Of a DNA stretch of 21,051 nucleotides, positions 1-8,375 are shown one piece after another. The stretch spans positions 1 through 21,051 of the forward strand of contig DAINCF010000048.1 of NCBI GenBank assembly GCA_036732565.1, read 5' to 3'. The DNA comes from JAIVJN01 sp036732565 (GTDB taxonomy: Bacteria; Acidobacteriota; Vicinamibacteria; Vicinamibacterales; UBA2999). Position numbers and translations under genes: made by a program. Each line of letters begins with the position of its first letter. Position 1 is the first letter of the stretch. The notes under the pieces are model-generated. The model was not told where the DNA came from. It saw only the letters and a list, made by a program, of their open reading frames with translations, and ran no database searches.

Positions 1-1502
1 AGGGCCGGCTCCGCTGGCGGTGTCGTGGCTGGCGGCCCGGGCGTCAACTTTGAATCGGTTGGACGCTTCGTCGAGGGAGGCGGTACGGCGCCAGGTCCAA
101 CAGTCGCGACCGACGGCATCCCGGTCGGTCCCGTCGGCGGCTTGGTCGTGGTTGGGTCCGTGGGTGGCACAACCGCGGCCGGTGGCGTCGCGCCCGGCGT
201 GGTCGCGGCCGGGTCCGTCGTCGCCGGAGGAACGGCGGTCGGGGGCTCCGTCAGCATCGGCGCGGCCGGTGGTGGTGACGCGGGAGGGTCGGAGACGGCC
301 GCGGGCGGGCTGCTCGCGCCCCGCATGCCGAACACCGCCAGCACCGCGACGATGGCCACGGCCCCGACGAGCCCGCCGACGAGCATGACCGCCTTTTGAT
401 TCTGTGGCTTCGACGCCGGTGCCGCCGGCGCCGCTGCCGGCGGGGCGTTGACAGTGGTCGTGTTCGGCGAGGCCCCCGCGTGCGCATGAACCGGCGCGGT
501 GACGGCTGCCATCGTCGGCGGCGCCGTCTGCATCGTCGGCAGCGGCCGCGTCGCCGCGGACTGGGGGGCGACGTAGGGCGAGACCTCGTCGGTCTGCGGA
601 TGCACGGGGATGGCGACCCGCATCGACGAGGAGTCGCGCTTCAATCGTCGGATGTCGGAGCGCACGTCTCCGGCCGTCTGATATCGGAGCGACCGGTCTT
701 TCTCGAGTGCTTTGCTGACGATGCGATCGAGCTCGACTGGGACCGAGGGATTGATCGAGCTCGGCGGCGGCGGTTCACGATTGAGGATGCCGTCGAAGAT
801 GACGGCCGTGGTATTCCCCGGGAAGCTCTGACGTCCCGTGGCCATCTCGTAGAGGACCACACCGAACGAGAACAGGTCGCTGCGCTGATCGAGATCCTCG
901 GCACGCGCCTGCTCGGGTGACATGTAGGCGATGGTGCCCACCGTCGTGCCCGCCATGCTGGTGAAGTGCTCCGAGTGCGCCAGCGTCTGATCGGCGCTCG
1001 GATCCGATCGGCGCAACGAGGGCGCGAACTTCGCGAGGCCGAAGTCCAGCACCTTGACCGGACCGCGACGGGTCATGAAGATGTTCGCTGGCTTGATGTC
1101 GCGGTGCAGGATGCCTTCGCCGTGCGCGGCATCGAGCGCGTCCGACACTTGATCGCCGACGTCGAGGAGATCGCGAATCGGCATCGGCCGTCCCGCCAGT
1201 CGCCGATCCAGCGGCTCGCCTTCGAGGAGCTCCATCGCCAGCACGAATTGGCCGTTGTGCTCGTCGAACGAGTAAATCGTGCAGATGTTCGGATGATTGA
1301 GGCTCGAGGCCGTGCGCGCCTCGCGGCGGAACCGCTCGATCGCCTCTTCGTCCTGCGCCGTGGCCGCGGGCAGGACCTTCAGGGCGACGCGCCGACCTAG
1401 CCGAAGGTCCTGCGCCCGGTAGACCACCCCCATGCCTCCGGAACCCAGATGGTCCAGGATGCGGTAGTGCCCAAAAGTCTCTCCAACTGGTAGGGTCGAC
1501 AC
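1..1502 (-). CDS. Membrane-anchored Ser/Thr protein kinase, C-terminal end beyond window
   Basis: A Hanks-type kinase that phosphorylates proteins on Ser/Thr. The frame stays open to base 1, so about 500 codons are seen and the stop lies outside. Visible motifs: glycine loop LGSGGMG at residues 19-25, VALK with Lys42, alphaC Glu61, HRD 133-135 with Asn140, DFG 153-155 and SPE 195-197. All catalytic residues are present, so the kinase should be active. The domain ends near residue 289. A low-complexity Pro/Ala/Thr linker follows, then one membrane segment (about 371-393) and a Pro/Thr/Ala-rich segment that would be outside the membrane. The start is taken as GTG at 1502. There is an in-frame stop 14 codons upstream, the first ATG lies inside the glycine loop, and GTG leaves the usual short leader before GHYRIL. 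No clear ribosome site is seen. It diverges from the IclR gene. The substrate is unknown. Confidence 0.93.
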   Translation of the reverse strand, partial: MSTLPVGETFGHYRILDHLGSGGMGVVYRAQDLRLGRRVALKVLPAATAQDEEAIERFRREARTASSLNHPNICTIYSFDEHNGQFVLAMELLEGEPLDRRLAGRPMPIRDLLDVGDQVSDALDAAHGEGILHRDIKPANIFMTRRGPVKVLDFGLAKFAPSLRRSDPSADQTLAHSEHFTSMAGTTVGTIAYMSPEQARAEDLDQRSDLFSFGVVLYEMATGRQSFPGNTTAVIFDGILNREPPPPSSINPSVPVELDRIVSKALEKDRSLRYQTAGDVRSDIRRLKRDSSSMRVAIPVHPQTDEVSPYVAPQSAATRPLPTMQTAPPTMAAVTAPVHAHAGASPNTTTVNAPPAAAPAAPASKPQNQKAVMLVGGLVGAVAIVAVLAVFGMRGASSPPAAVSDPPASPPPAAPMLTEPPTAVPPATTDPAATTPGATPPAAVVPPTDPTTTKPPTGPTGMPSVATVGPGAVPPPSTKRPTDSKLTPGPPATTPPAEPA

Positions 1503-1579
1503 AAGCTGGCGCCAAGATCGTAGATATCTCGTTGCAGCTCGTCAACCTCCAGGCAGAAATCGCCCATTTTCGCCGATTC

Positions 1580-1609
1580 TTGACGGACGTGACGCTCGAC
1601 CGGTAGAGT
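1580..1609 (+). promoter_or_regulatory. Candidate sigma-70 promoter for the IclR gene
   Basis: TTGACG (1580-1585) and TAGAGT (1604-1609) are separated by 18 bp. The predicted start of transcription near 1616 would give a leader of about 60 nt before the IclR start at 1676. The match is moderate (5 of 6 and 4 of 6 bases). It lies in the 173-bp gap between the divergent kinase and regulator genes. Confidence 0.4.
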
Positions 1610-1624
1610 CAATAGCTTGAAACC

Positions 1625-1645
1625 CCTTTCCACAGGGTGGAAAGG
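1625..1645. promoter_or_regulatory. Palindromic operator or leader hairpin in the kinase/IclR gap
   Basis: CCTTTCCAC (1625-1633) and GTGGAAAGG (1637-1645) form a perfect 9-bp inverted repeat with a 3-bp centre. It lies just downstream of the candidate promoter and 30 bp before the regulator's start codon, where an autoregulator commonly binds. The half-site TGGAAA resembles the one reported for E. coli IclR, but the arms point the other way, so that similarity may be chance. An mRNA hairpin is the alternative. Confidence 0.4.
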
Positions 1646-1675
1646 TAACCGCCGACGAGACAGGCCGGCCGGACG

Positions 1676-2443
1676 ATGGCTGAGAAGAAAAAGCCGCGGG
1701 CAGATGCCGAGGGTGGCGCGCAGACTTCGATCGACAAGGCGTTCGAGGTGTGCGAGACGCTCAGCACGAACCCTCGCGGCATGACCCTGTCCGAGCTGGC
1801 GCGCGCGCTGCGACAACCGACGTCGAGCACCCACCGCTTGCTGCGGTTGTTGAAGCGACGCGGCTACGTGCGGCAAGACGACGAGACGCAGCGTTACGGC
1901 CTGACGCTGAAGATGCTCGACTTGAGCTTTCGGTCATTGGGCCGATCGGAGCTCCGGTTGCACGCGTACCCGATTCTCCGGGAGTACGTGCTGAAGACGG
2001 CCTATCGCGGGTTCATCGCGATTCCAGCGGCGGGTGAGGTGACCTATCTCTGGAGCGCCGGTCCGGACGAAGTGGCGATGCGCACGGTGTACGGCAAGGA
2101 GATGCCGAATCACTGTGCACTGTATTTCTCACCTCGGCAGGCGACGCGGCGTTTGAGTTGTTTGCGGCTGGCGAAGGCGGAAGAGGTGAAGCGGCCCGAT
2201 GCCGCACTGATCCGCATGGGGCCGCCGCCCGTGGAACCCGACGCGATGCAGCGGCTGTTCTGCACCTGCGCGCCGGTCCGCGACTACACGGCCCAAGAAG
2301 TGGCGCGCGTCGGGGTGTTCAGTCACGGCCCCGACGATGGGCCGATCTTGACGGAGCTGAATCGAGCGACCTGGGAGCTCGGACGACGCATTTCGATGCG
2401 GCTCGGGTATTTGCCCGACGGGGCATTGGACGCGTCGGCGTAA
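1676..2443 (+). CDS. IclR-family transcriptional regulator
   Basis: A 255-residue DNA-binding regulator. After a lysine-rich start, residues about 17-80 form the IclR winged helix-turn-helix. The segment MTLSELARALRQPTSSTHRL is the characteristic HTH, followed by a wing ending at YGLTLKMLDLS. The rest matches the effector-binding domain layout, with a beta segment around YLWSAGPDEVAMRTVYGKEMP corresponding to the family's ligand pocket edge. The Cys- and Arg-rich stretch after it departs from the usual PLHATALGKA-type motif, so the ligand cannot be guessed. Family members normally act as dimers or tetramers controlling neighbouring catabolic genes. Here the neighbours are a kinase (divergent) and a ferredoxin (80 bp downstream), neither an obvious catabolic target. 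The ATG at 1676 has no strong ribosome site. Confidence 0.88.
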   Translation: MAEKKKPRADAEGGAQTSIDKAFEVCETLSTNPRGMTLSELARALRQPTSSTHRLLRLLKRRGYVRQDDETQRYGLTLKMLDLSFRSLGRSELRLHAYPILREYVLKTAYRGFIAIPAAGEVTYLWSAGPDEVAMRTVYGKEMPNHCALYFSPRQATRRLSCLRLAKAEEVKRPDAALIRMGPPPVEPDAMQRLFCTCAPVRDYTAQEVARVGVFSHGPDDGPILTELNRATWELGRRISMRLGYLPDGALDASA

Positions 2444-2488
2444 GACGGTGTCGGGGCGGCTGGTGAGCCCCTCCTACACGATCGACAG

Positions 2489-2505
2489 GGTGGTCTTCGG
2501 CCACC
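2489..2505 (+). other. UUCG-loop hairpin between IclR gene and ferredoxin
   Basis: GGTGG, a bulged T, then C-TTCG-G and CCACC form a short stem capped by the very stable cUUCGg tetraloop. It ends 6 bases before the ferredoxin ribosome site (GGAGAG, 2512-2517). It could mark the end of the IclR transcript or shape the ferredoxin leader. No T-tract follows, so classical intrinsic termination is not supported. Confidence 0.35.
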
Positions 2506-2523
2506 GCGTTTGGAGAGAAACGA

Positions 2524-2784
2524 ATGGCCTACATCATTACGGAACCTTGCATCGGCACGAAGGACTCGGCTTGCGTGGACGTCTGCCCGGTGGATTGCAT
2601 CCACCCCCGCAAAGACGAGGCCGATTTCGAGACCGCCACGATGCTCTATATCCACCCCGACGAGTGCATCGATTGCGGGGCGTGCGTGCCGGCCTGCCCG
2701 GTCGAGGCGATTTTCGCCCTCGACGAGGTGCCTGAAAAGTGGGCGAGCTACATCGAGATCAACGCCAAACACTACCAAAAGTAG
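2524..2784 (+). CDS. 7Fe-type ferredoxin ([3Fe-4S][4Fe-4S])
   Basis: An 86-residue soluble electron carrier closely resembling Thermus and Bacillus ferredoxins, with the hallmark start ITEPCIGTKDSACVDVCPVDC. The first cysteine set is C9-x7-C17-x3-C21-P with an extra C25. Thr12 stands where an 8Fe protein would have a second cluster cysteine, which points to a 3Fe cluster on that side. The second set is C48-x2-C51-x2-C54-x3-C58-P. Which cysteine serves which cluster is inferred from the family. The C-terminal PEKWASYIEINAKHY is also family-typical. A clear GGAGAG ribosome site lies 6 bases before the ATG. It is an orphan ferredoxin with no partner oxidoreductase beside it, so the electron acceptor is unknown. 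A heptamer-repeat hairpin follows the gene. Confidence 0.95.
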   Translation: MAYIITEPCIGTKDSACVDVCPVDCIHPRKDEADFETATMLYIHPDECIDCGACVPACPVEAIFALDEVPEKWASYIEINAKHYQK

Positions 2785-2793
2785 CTTGTGCCA

Positions 2794-2870
2794 GCAGTCG
2801 GCCATCGGCAGTCGGCAGTCCGGCCCGCGACGCCGTGCTCGCGACTCCCGCCTGCCGACTCCCGACTGCC
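2794..2870. repeat. TCGGCAG heptamer repeat forming a long hairpin
   Basis: The left arm (2794-2820) holds units such as CGGCAGT. The right arm (2843-2870) holds the complement, with units such as GACTCCCGCCTGCC. Over 27 aligned positions 22 pair, with a loop of about 22 nt. It starts about 10 bases after the ferredoxin stop and probably ends or protects that transcript. The same unit recurs at 9284-9378. Confidence 0.75.
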
Positions 2871-3071
2871 CGAATACCGATTGACAAACCCCATCCGTCC
2901 GTCGCTGAATACACTCACTCTTAAGATTCGGGGGCCCGGTCCTGCGCCGTCCGGGGCTGTCGGTACAATCGCCCCGCCGAAGGCGGGGCTGGCCAACTCT
3001 GGGGCCGAGCGAGGCGAAGCCGCTTCGACGCTTGCTTGCTACTCCAGGGCGAAGGCTCGCTAGGGGGAGTC
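2871..3071 (+). promoter_or_regulatory. Leader region of the TPR/protease gene: candidate -35 and GC hairpins
   Basis: TTGACA (2881-2886) is a perfect -35 box, but the nearest plausible -10 (GAATAC or TGAATA, near 2906-2912) is 19-20 bp away, so the promoter is weakly supported. GCCCCGCC/GGCGGGGC (2971-2989, 3-base loop) is a perfect 8-bp stem. From 2990 to 3060 there are GAGCGAGGCGAAGC-like short palindromes resembling those at 16245-16394. No gene is seen here. Confidence 0.3.
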
Positions 3072-4625
3072 ATGCGGACCGGGCAACCCGGGGTCCCCGA
3101 CGCGCGGATTTTGCGCGTTCGGGCGTGGCGCGGCGGACTCGTAGTCGTTGCCGTGTGCGTGGCGTTGGCGGTCGGCACACACGGCCGTACGTCTTCGGAA
3201 GATAGCGAGCTGCAGTATCAGCTCGGCACGCTGCTGTTCGAGGAAACCCGCTTCAGCGAGGCGCTCGACGCCTTCCGCCGCGCGATCGAGACGGACGACC
3301 CGTCCCTCGAGCTTCGCTCCCGCATCGGTATCGTCCGGACCGCGCTCCGCCTGGGCGACTTCGAAGTCGCGCAGCGCGAAGCCGCGTCGCTCCGCACCGA
3401 GGCGCCGAACCATCCCGAGGCGTTGACCACGCATGCCGACGCGCTCTGGTCGGCCGGCATGTTCGATGAAGCCGAGCGCGGCTGGCGCGACGCGTTGGCG
3501 CTGGCTCCCGAGCTGTCCCGCGGCCGTCATGGGCTGTCGCGCGCTCTGGCCTCGCAGGGCCGGGTCGACGAGGCGCTCGATGAGGCGCAGGCGGCGTTGA
3601 AGCTGTCGCCGCGCGACGGTGAGATCTACCACTCGGTCGGCGCCATCTACGAGCGCATGCGCCGCTACGAACAGGCCGCCGCGGCCTACGGCGACTACGT
3701 CAACTTGCTGCCCAACAAGGATCGCAGCGAGAAGGCGGCGTGGTCGCGCGCGCAGATTCGCTTCTTGCGCTCGTTCGGCGAGCGCCAGCCGGTCAGCGTC
3801 GACGAAGAGGCCCTTAGTCGCCTGCACACCGTGCCCTTCAAGCTGGTCGACGACAAGGTGATCGTCCAGGCCAAAGTGAACGGCGGCCGCTGGCAGGACT
3901 TCGTGCTGGACACCGGATCGGAGCAGATGACGATCTCGCGCCAGACGGCGTCGGGACGTGGAGTGCGTCCGATCACCTACACGTTGAGCGCTGGGGTGGG
4001 CGAGGTGGGCCTTCGCGGTCTGCAGCTCGGACGGATCGATTCCTTCGAGATCGGCACGTTGAAGATCGAGAACGTCCCCGTGCTGATCAAGGCACCGGCG
4101 CTGCGGGGCATCCCGAAACGGGAGACCGAGAGCTTCTCGCCGCTGGCGCTCGGCTTCTCCATGACGCTGGACTACGCGACGCGGAAGCTGACGCTCGCCC
4201 GCTCGCTGCCGGAAGAGACCGCCGACTATCAGCTGCCGATGCGGCACCACCGCCTGTCGATGGTGCGCGGGCTCGTCAACGAGACGCGTCCGACGTATTT
4301 CGTGGTCGACACCGGCGGGGAGGTCATCTCCATCAGCACGGCGACGGCCGAAGCGCTGGCGTCGCAACCCGCGCGCAAGATCGCGCTGCGCGTCTACGGC
4401 ACATCCGGGTGGGACCGCGATGCGTTCCTGATGCCGGGCGTCAACTTGACCTTCAGCGACATCGCCTTCCGCAACTTCTCGGTGGTGGTCCTGAACCTGC
4501 GCGCGCCCAGCGTGCTCCTCGGCTTCCAGGTCGGTGGCATCATCGGCCACAAGTTCCTGAGCCCCTACCGCGTGTCGATGGATTTGGAGAAGAGCCAGCT
4601 CCGGCTGTCGCGGGCTACCAACTGA
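3072..4625 (+). CDS. Exported TPR protein with two-lobed aspartic protease domain
   Basis: A 517-residue protein. The start is ATG 3072, 2 bases after AGGGGGAG (3062-3069); an in-frame ATG at 3036 lacks such a site. A basic N-terminus and hydrophobic segment (about 21-35) form a signal peptide or anchor, so the rest should be periplasmic. Residues about 46-210 are tetratricopeptide repeats (LFEETRFSEALDAFRRAIE, IYERMRRYEQAAAAYGDYV). The C-terminal half has two retropepsin-like lobes, each with an active-site triad: FVLDTGSEQMTIS (Asp280) and YFVVDTGGEVISIS (Asp413). Both catalytic aspartates are present, so one chain could form a whole active site, as in pepsin. TPR-protease fusions of this sort are typical of Acidobacteriota (from memory). 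The substrate is unknown; the TPR part probably recruits it. The gene ends at a 28-bp palindrome. Confidence 0.9.
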   Translation: MRTGQPGVPDARILRVRAWRGGLVVVAVCVALAVGTHGRTSSEDSELQYQLGTLLFEETRFSEALDAFRRAIETDDPSLELRSRIGIVRTALRLGDFEVAQREAASLRTEAPNHPEALTTHADALWSAGMFDEAERGWRDALALAPELSRGRHGLSRALASQGRVDEALDEAQAALKLSPRDGEIYHSVGAIYERMRRYEQAAAAYGDYVNLLPNKDRSEKAAWSRAQIRFLRSFGERQPVSVDEEALSRLHTVPFKLVDDKVIVQAKVNGGRWQDFVLDTGSEQMTISRQTASGRGVRPITYTLSAGVGEVGLRGLQLGRIDSFEIGTLKIENVPVLIKAPALRGIPKRETESFSPLALGFSMTLDYATRKLTLARSLPEETADYQLPMRHHRLSMVRGLVNETRPTYFVVDTGGEVISISTATAEALASQPARKIALRVYGTSGWDRDAFLMPGVNLTFSDIAFRNFSVVVLNLRAPSVLLGFQVGGIIGHKFLSPYRVSMDLEKSQLRLSRATN

Positions 4626-4642
4626 GCCCTGTTATGTGAGGG

Positions 4643-4670
4643 GTAGGGGCGGCTCGCGAGCCGCCCCTAC
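4643..4670. repeat. 28-bp palindrome, copy 1 (possible terminator)
   Basis: GTAGGGGCGGCTCG followed by its exact complement gives a perfect 14-bp stem with no loop bases, starting 17 bases after the stop of the TPR/protease gene. Copies 2-4 are at 13349, 15469 and 19253. There is no T-tract, so it is either a rho-independent-like 3-prime stabiliser or a REP-like element. Confidence 0.85.
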
Positions 4671-4702
4671 GTCTGCGGGCTGATGGTCGTACACTCCAGG
4701 AC

Positions 4703-5185
4703 ATGACGCAACCCGCGAAGCGTTGGCAGGACTCGGCCACCGAGACCGTGCAAGTCGTCCTGCCGAACGATTCCAATCCCCTCGGCTTCATCCTCGGCGG
4801 CACCGTGATGCATCTCATCGACATCACCGGCGCCATCGCGTGCCATCGTCACACCAATTCGCTGGCGTTGACCGCGGCGGTCGATGGGCTGGAGTTCGTC
4901 CACCCGATCAAAGTGGGCGACATGATCATTCTCAAGTCGCGGGTGACGTGCACGTTCAACACGTCGCTGGAAGTGGAAGTCGAGGCGTTCTCGGAGGAAG
5001 TCGGGACGGGCGCGCGACGACTCACCAGCCGCGCACATCTCACGTTCGTGTCGATCGACAAAGACGGCAAGCGTTGTCAGGTGCCGCCGCTGGTCATCGA
5101 GACCCCTGAAGACGAAGAGCGTGTTCGCCAGGCCCACGAACGCCGGGCCGCGAGGCTGGCACGAAAGGCGGGTAGGGCGGGTTAG
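4703..5185 (+). CDS. Hotdog-fold acyl-CoA thioesterase (YciA/BACH type)
   Basis: A 160-residue cytoplasmic enzyme expected to hydrolyse acyl-CoA to free acid and CoA. The family signature is clear: VLPNDSNPLGFILGGTVMHLIDITGAIA contains Asn25, the glycine pair 32-33 and the Asp (Asp40) that acts as general base in this family. TAAVDGLEFVHPIKVGDMI, the second conserved strand, follows. The length matches the single-hotdog form, which usually assembles as a hexamer. The C-terminus is Arg/Ala-rich (ERRAARLARKAGRAG), and its last codons form the left arm of the hairpin at 5170-5239, so these residues may be repeat-derived rather than functional. A modest AGG ribosome site lies just before ATG 4703. 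Chain-length preference cannot be read from sequence. Confidence 0.92.
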   Translation: MTQPAKRWQDSATETVQVVLPNDSNPLGFILGGTVMHLIDITGAIACHRHTNSLALTAAVDGLEFVHPIKVGDMIILKSRVTCTFNTSLEVEVEAFSEEVGTGARRLTSRAHLTFVSIDKDGKRCQVPPLVIETPEDEERVRQAHERRAARLARKAGRAG

Positions 5186-5239
5186 GCAGGTCCGGCGGGC
5201 AGGGCAGTCTTCCTACCACCTGCCCGACCCGCCTTACCC
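5170..5239. terminator. Hairpin between convergent thioesterase and barrel genes
   Basis: Left arm 5170-5190 (GGGTAGGGCGGG...) pairs with right arm 5219-5239 (...GACCCGCCTTACCC) at 18 of 21 positions. It overlaps the last five codons of the thioesterase gene and ends 7 bases before the stop of the convergent gene, so it probably ends both transcripts. The arms are built of GGCGGGT-like units. Confidence 0.65.
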
Positions 5240-5246
5240 GACCAAC

Positions 5247-8200
5247 CTAGAAGTCGTATCCAATCCAGACCGAGAACTTCGGCTTGCGGAAGTCCGAGCT
5301 GCCGCCGCTCTGCGAGAAGAGCACGTTCTCCCAGTCCTTGTTGAACAGCGTCTTCCACGACCAGTCGAAATGGACGGGGAAGCCGAGCGCGAAGGTCTGG
5401 AGGCTGATGCCGTAAGAGGCACGGCCGTCGACCAGGCGGAAGCCGTCGACAGTCACCGGATCGCCGTAGACGGGATCGTACTGCTGCGTCTCGAAGTTGG
5501 CGACGCGGCCGATCACCGGTCGTTCGGTGGTCGGGCTGCTCGTCCAGAACTTGAAGCCCTGTCCCTCCCAGCCGGCGCCGCCGAGGTTGGCGAAGAACGC
5601 GCCCCGGATGCCGCCGAGGATGCCGATCGGCGTCGCCATCGCGTTGATGAGCGGGAAGCGCAGCTCCGCGTTGAAGAAGAACGCGTTCTGTCCGACGAAC
5701 GACAGGTAGTCGTAGCCGCGCATCTCGGAGTTGCCGCCGAAGAACAAGTAGTCGGGGTTGTCGCCCCAGCTCTTGAAGCCCCGCGCGCGCAACGCCAGCA
5801 GGCCGCTGCCCGCGAGCCGGAAGTACTTGCGGACGTCGCCGTCGAACGCTTGCCGCGACAGCGTGTCGCCGACCTTCGGCGCGCCTTCGTAGGACAGTCG
5901 CATCGTGCTGCCGGCCAGCGGTCCGAACTCGCGGAAGATCGTCGTCTCCTGCACGAACGCGATGCCCATCGGCACCATCGTGCCGTTGTTGAAGAGCTGA
6001 CGACCGAATTGCTGCTCCTGGAACTCGTTCGAGATGTCCTCGATCTCCAGGTTGTCGAACTGCTCGTTGTAGTGCACGAGGCCGCCGTAGACTTCCACCC
6101 GACGATAGCGGTTGAACGGGTAGATGCCGAAGGCGGTTCCGCCGCGGACCGTTCGGGTCGCGACCGCGAGATCGCGATCGATGAGACCGCTGTACGCCGG
6201 GTTGTAGAAGACGTTCTCCAGCTGTCCGTAGAAGAACTGCGTCTGCGAGTAGCCCTGCAAGGCCCACTGGAAGCGGCGCTCCAGATTCAGCCAGCTCAGA
6301 GACAGCGTGCGGTACTGCGAGACCGACGCGGCGAAGAGGTTGAACTGCTGATCGCCGAGGACGTCGGTGAACGCGATGTTGGTGCCGCCGAAGAAGTCGC
6401 CGCCGCTGGTGACGCCGACGTTGACCGGCGGCCGCCCCTCGAGGAACAGCTTCTCGAACTTGCCCTTCTTCTTCTTGTTCTCGGCGACCAGCGTGTGCGT
6501 CATCGGCGCCTGGAAGTCGATGATCGGTCCGGGGGCGCCGAAGTCCGACGAGGCGGCCTGGCCGAGCGGTTCCTTGCGCTCCAGCGTGTGCAGGCCATAC
6601 TCGCCCTTGTAATAGGTGACGAACGCGACGCGCGGCTGCCCCTGGCCTTCCTTGAGGATCACCGGTGAGGCGTTCCCGGCCACCGCATCCGTGTACTGCT
6701 TGAGCTCGCCGTTGCTGAGATCCAGCGTCCAGATGTTGTAGATGTTGCCGTTGCGCGCGACGTCGGGCTCGATCGGCTTGGCGGGATCCGTCGCCGTCGA
6801 CGGGAACACCAGCGTGTGATCGTCCAGGAACTGGGCGCCGCCGTCATCGTGCGTGCCGAAGGTGAGCTGCTTCTTGTTGTTGCCCGACGCGTCCATCTGG
6901 AACAACTTCATGTTGCCGCTGACGCGCGTCAGGTAGATCAGGCTCTTGCCATCCGGCGTCCACGTCGGCGCGTAGCTCGCGAAGTCGTCCTTCGTGAGGT
7001 TGACGATCTCGTGGGTGTCGACGTCGACGGTGAAGATGTCGGCGACACCATTCTGCATCGACGAGAACGCCACCAGCTTGCCGTCCGGCGAGATGTCCGG
7101 AGACTCCGGAGCATCGACGGACCTCATCGGAATGCGCACTTCGACCTTGCGCGTGAGCACGTTCTGCAGGATGAGGGAGCGATCCTTCTCGGTGCGCACG
7201 AAATAGGCGAGGCGATCGCCCGAGGGCGACCACGACATCCACGGCACCGCGATGAAGCGGCTGGTGCTGCCGGGATAGGCGATGTACTCGAAGCCCATCG
7301 ACTGATCGAAGCCGCTCGTGAGGTTGCGGATCGGCTGCCCGTCCTTGGCCGAGACCAGGACGATGTCCAGCTCGCGGTCGCCGCGGTTGGCGGTGACGGT
7401 GGCCAGGATGTCGCCCGACGGCGACGGCTCGATGCTGAGCGTGCTGGCGAAGCGCGACTTCTCCGGGTTCGGCGAGAGATCCCGCCCGTAATCCGCCGGG
7501 CGCTCCTTGTCGCGGAACGGCTTGAAGCGATCCTTCAGGTAGCGATCGAACTGCTGATCCCACTCCTCAGGCTCCATCTGGAACGCTTCCTGGTAGGCGC
7601 TGTCGCCACCGCCGATGACGCTCTTGCGCAGCGCGAACACGTACTGGCGGACGCCTTCCTTCCCCCACCGCGCCTCGATGAACTCGAACGCCGCGTGCCC
7701 CAGGTTGTAGATGAGACGCGGGTTGGTGAAGCCGCCGTAGTCCTGCATCTCGCTCATCTTCGGGACGATGTCGGCCACCGCGGCGTCACGCACCGTCATC
7801 AGATCCAGCGGCTGCCAGACGCCGGCCATGTAGTCCGCCATGCCCTCCATCACCCAGAGCGGCATGTTCTGCCGGATCAGCGACGTCGGGATGATGTCGA
7901 ACTCGAAGATGTGCGTCAGCTCGTGGGTGATGAGCCGATAGAGCAGGTCCGAGGGCTCGTCCATCGGCATGGTGATGCGATAGCGGCTCGGCTCGGCGAA
8001 GGCGCCGACGCCTTCCTGGGCGGCGCCCGGGATGACGTTCTGCTGGAAGAACTCGCTGCTCGTCGAGAACAGGATCAGCGGGACCTTGAACGACAGATCG
8101 TGCTTCAGCTCGGAGCTGACGTGCTGATACGCGCTCTCCGCGTAGCTCGTCATCTTCTCCAGATGTGGCTCGATCTCCGGGTAGTAGTAGATCTCGAAGT

Positions 8201-8375
8201 GGTCGCTCGTGTAGATGCTCCACTCGAACTTGTCGTAACGGATCTGGTTCTTGCCGTAATAGGGGACGAATCCGGTTTGCGCCGCTACCGATCGGGCACC
8301 GGCGACGACCACCATCGCCGCGACGAGCCCGAGAGCAAGTGGGGCAAAGCTCCGACCCCGAGCGCGGGTGTGCAT
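5247..8375 (-). CDS. Secreted HExxH peptidase-like / PD40 propeller / BamA-like barrel protein
   Basis: A 1042-residue protein, large and multidomain. It has a signal peptide (hydrophobic 11-27, cleavage probably after ARSVAAQ). Residues about 40-290 are a peptidase-MA-like gluzincin domain: HELTH at 151-155, with Glu177 in WVMEGMADY as the likely third zinc ligand. Residues about 310-590 hold PD40 (TolB-type) blades, with repeats such as SPDISPDGKLVAFSS and APTWTPDGKSLIYLT. From about 645 to the end there is an outer-membrane beta-barrel of the BamA/Omp85 surface-antigen kind, ending in an aromatic residue (SVWIGYDF) as outer-membrane proteins require for Bam recognition. ATG 8375 has an AGGAG site 8 bases upstream. 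The domains suggest a zinc hydrolase exposed at, or passed through, the outer membrane. Activity and substrate are unproven. It stands alone on this strand. Confidence 0.9.
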   Translation of the reverse strand: MHTRARGRSFAPLALGLVAAMVVVAGARSVAAQTGFVPYYGKNQIRYDKFEWSIYTSDHFEIYYYPEIEPHLEKMTSYAESAYQHVSSELKHDLSFKVPLILFSTSSEFFQQNVIPGAAQEGVGAFAEPSRYRITMPMDEPSDLLYRLITHELTHIFEFDIIPTSLIRQNMPLWVMEGMADYMAGVWQPLDLMTVRDAAVADIVPKMSEMQDYGGFTNPRLIYNLGHAAFEFIEARWGKEGVRQYVFALRKSVIGGGDSAYQEAFQMEPEEWDQQFDRYLKDRFKPFRDKERPADYGRDLSPNPEKSRFASTLSIEPSPSGDILATVTANRGDRELDIVLVSAKDGQPIRNLTSGFDQSMGFEYIAYPGSTSRFIAVPWMSWSPSGDRLAYFVRTEKDRSLILQNVLTRKVEVRIPMRSVDAPESPDISPDGKLVAFSSMQNGVADIFTVDVDTHEIVNLTKDDFASYAPTWTPDGKSLIYLTRVSGNMKLFQMDASGNNKKQLTFGTHDDGGAQFLDDHTLVFPSTATDPAKPIEPDVARNGNIYNIWTLDLSNGELKQYTDAVAGNASPVILKEGQGQPRVAFVTYYKGEYGLHTLERKEPLGQAASSDFGAPGPIIDFQAPMTHTLVAENKKKKGKFEKLFLEGRPPVNVGVTSGGDFFGGTNIAFTDVLGDQQFNLFAASVSQYRTLSLSWLNLERRFQWALQGYSQTQFFYGQLENVFYNPAYSGLIDRDLAVATRTVRGGTAFGIYPFNRYRRVEVYGGLVHYNEQFDNLEIEDISNEFQEQQFGRQLFNNGTMVPMGIAFVQETTIFREFGPLAGSTMRLSYEGAPKVGDTLSRQAFDGDVRKYFRLAGSGLLALRARGFKSWGDNPDYLFFGGNSEMRGYDYLSFVGQNAFFFNAELRFPLINAMATPIGILGGIRGAFFANLGGAGWEGQGFKFWTSSPTTERPVIGRVANFETQQYDPVYGDPVTVDGFRLVDGRASYGISLQTFALGFPVHFDWSWKTLFNKDWENVLFSQSGGSSDFRKPKFSVWIGYDF

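Noticed and set aside
775..1545. Minus-strand frame overlapping the kinase that looks like a frameshifted kinase
   Set aside because: The correct frame reads through without a break from GTG 1502 to the window edge with all kinase motifs, so no frameshift is needed.
2964..2969. TACAAT as -10 box of the TPR/protease gene
   Set aside because: Good -10 match, but no -35-like sequence at 16-18 bp upstream.
3036..3071. Upstream start for the TPR/protease gene
   Set aside because: The strong AGGGGGAG site directly before 3072 and the signal-like sequence from there make the longer form unlikely.
3060..4550. Long open frame on the minus strand opposite the TPR/protease gene
   Set aside because: Arg/His/Glu/Val-rich composition with no motif; it is the usual antisense shadow of a high-GC gene whose plus-strand product has clear DTG and TPR motifs.
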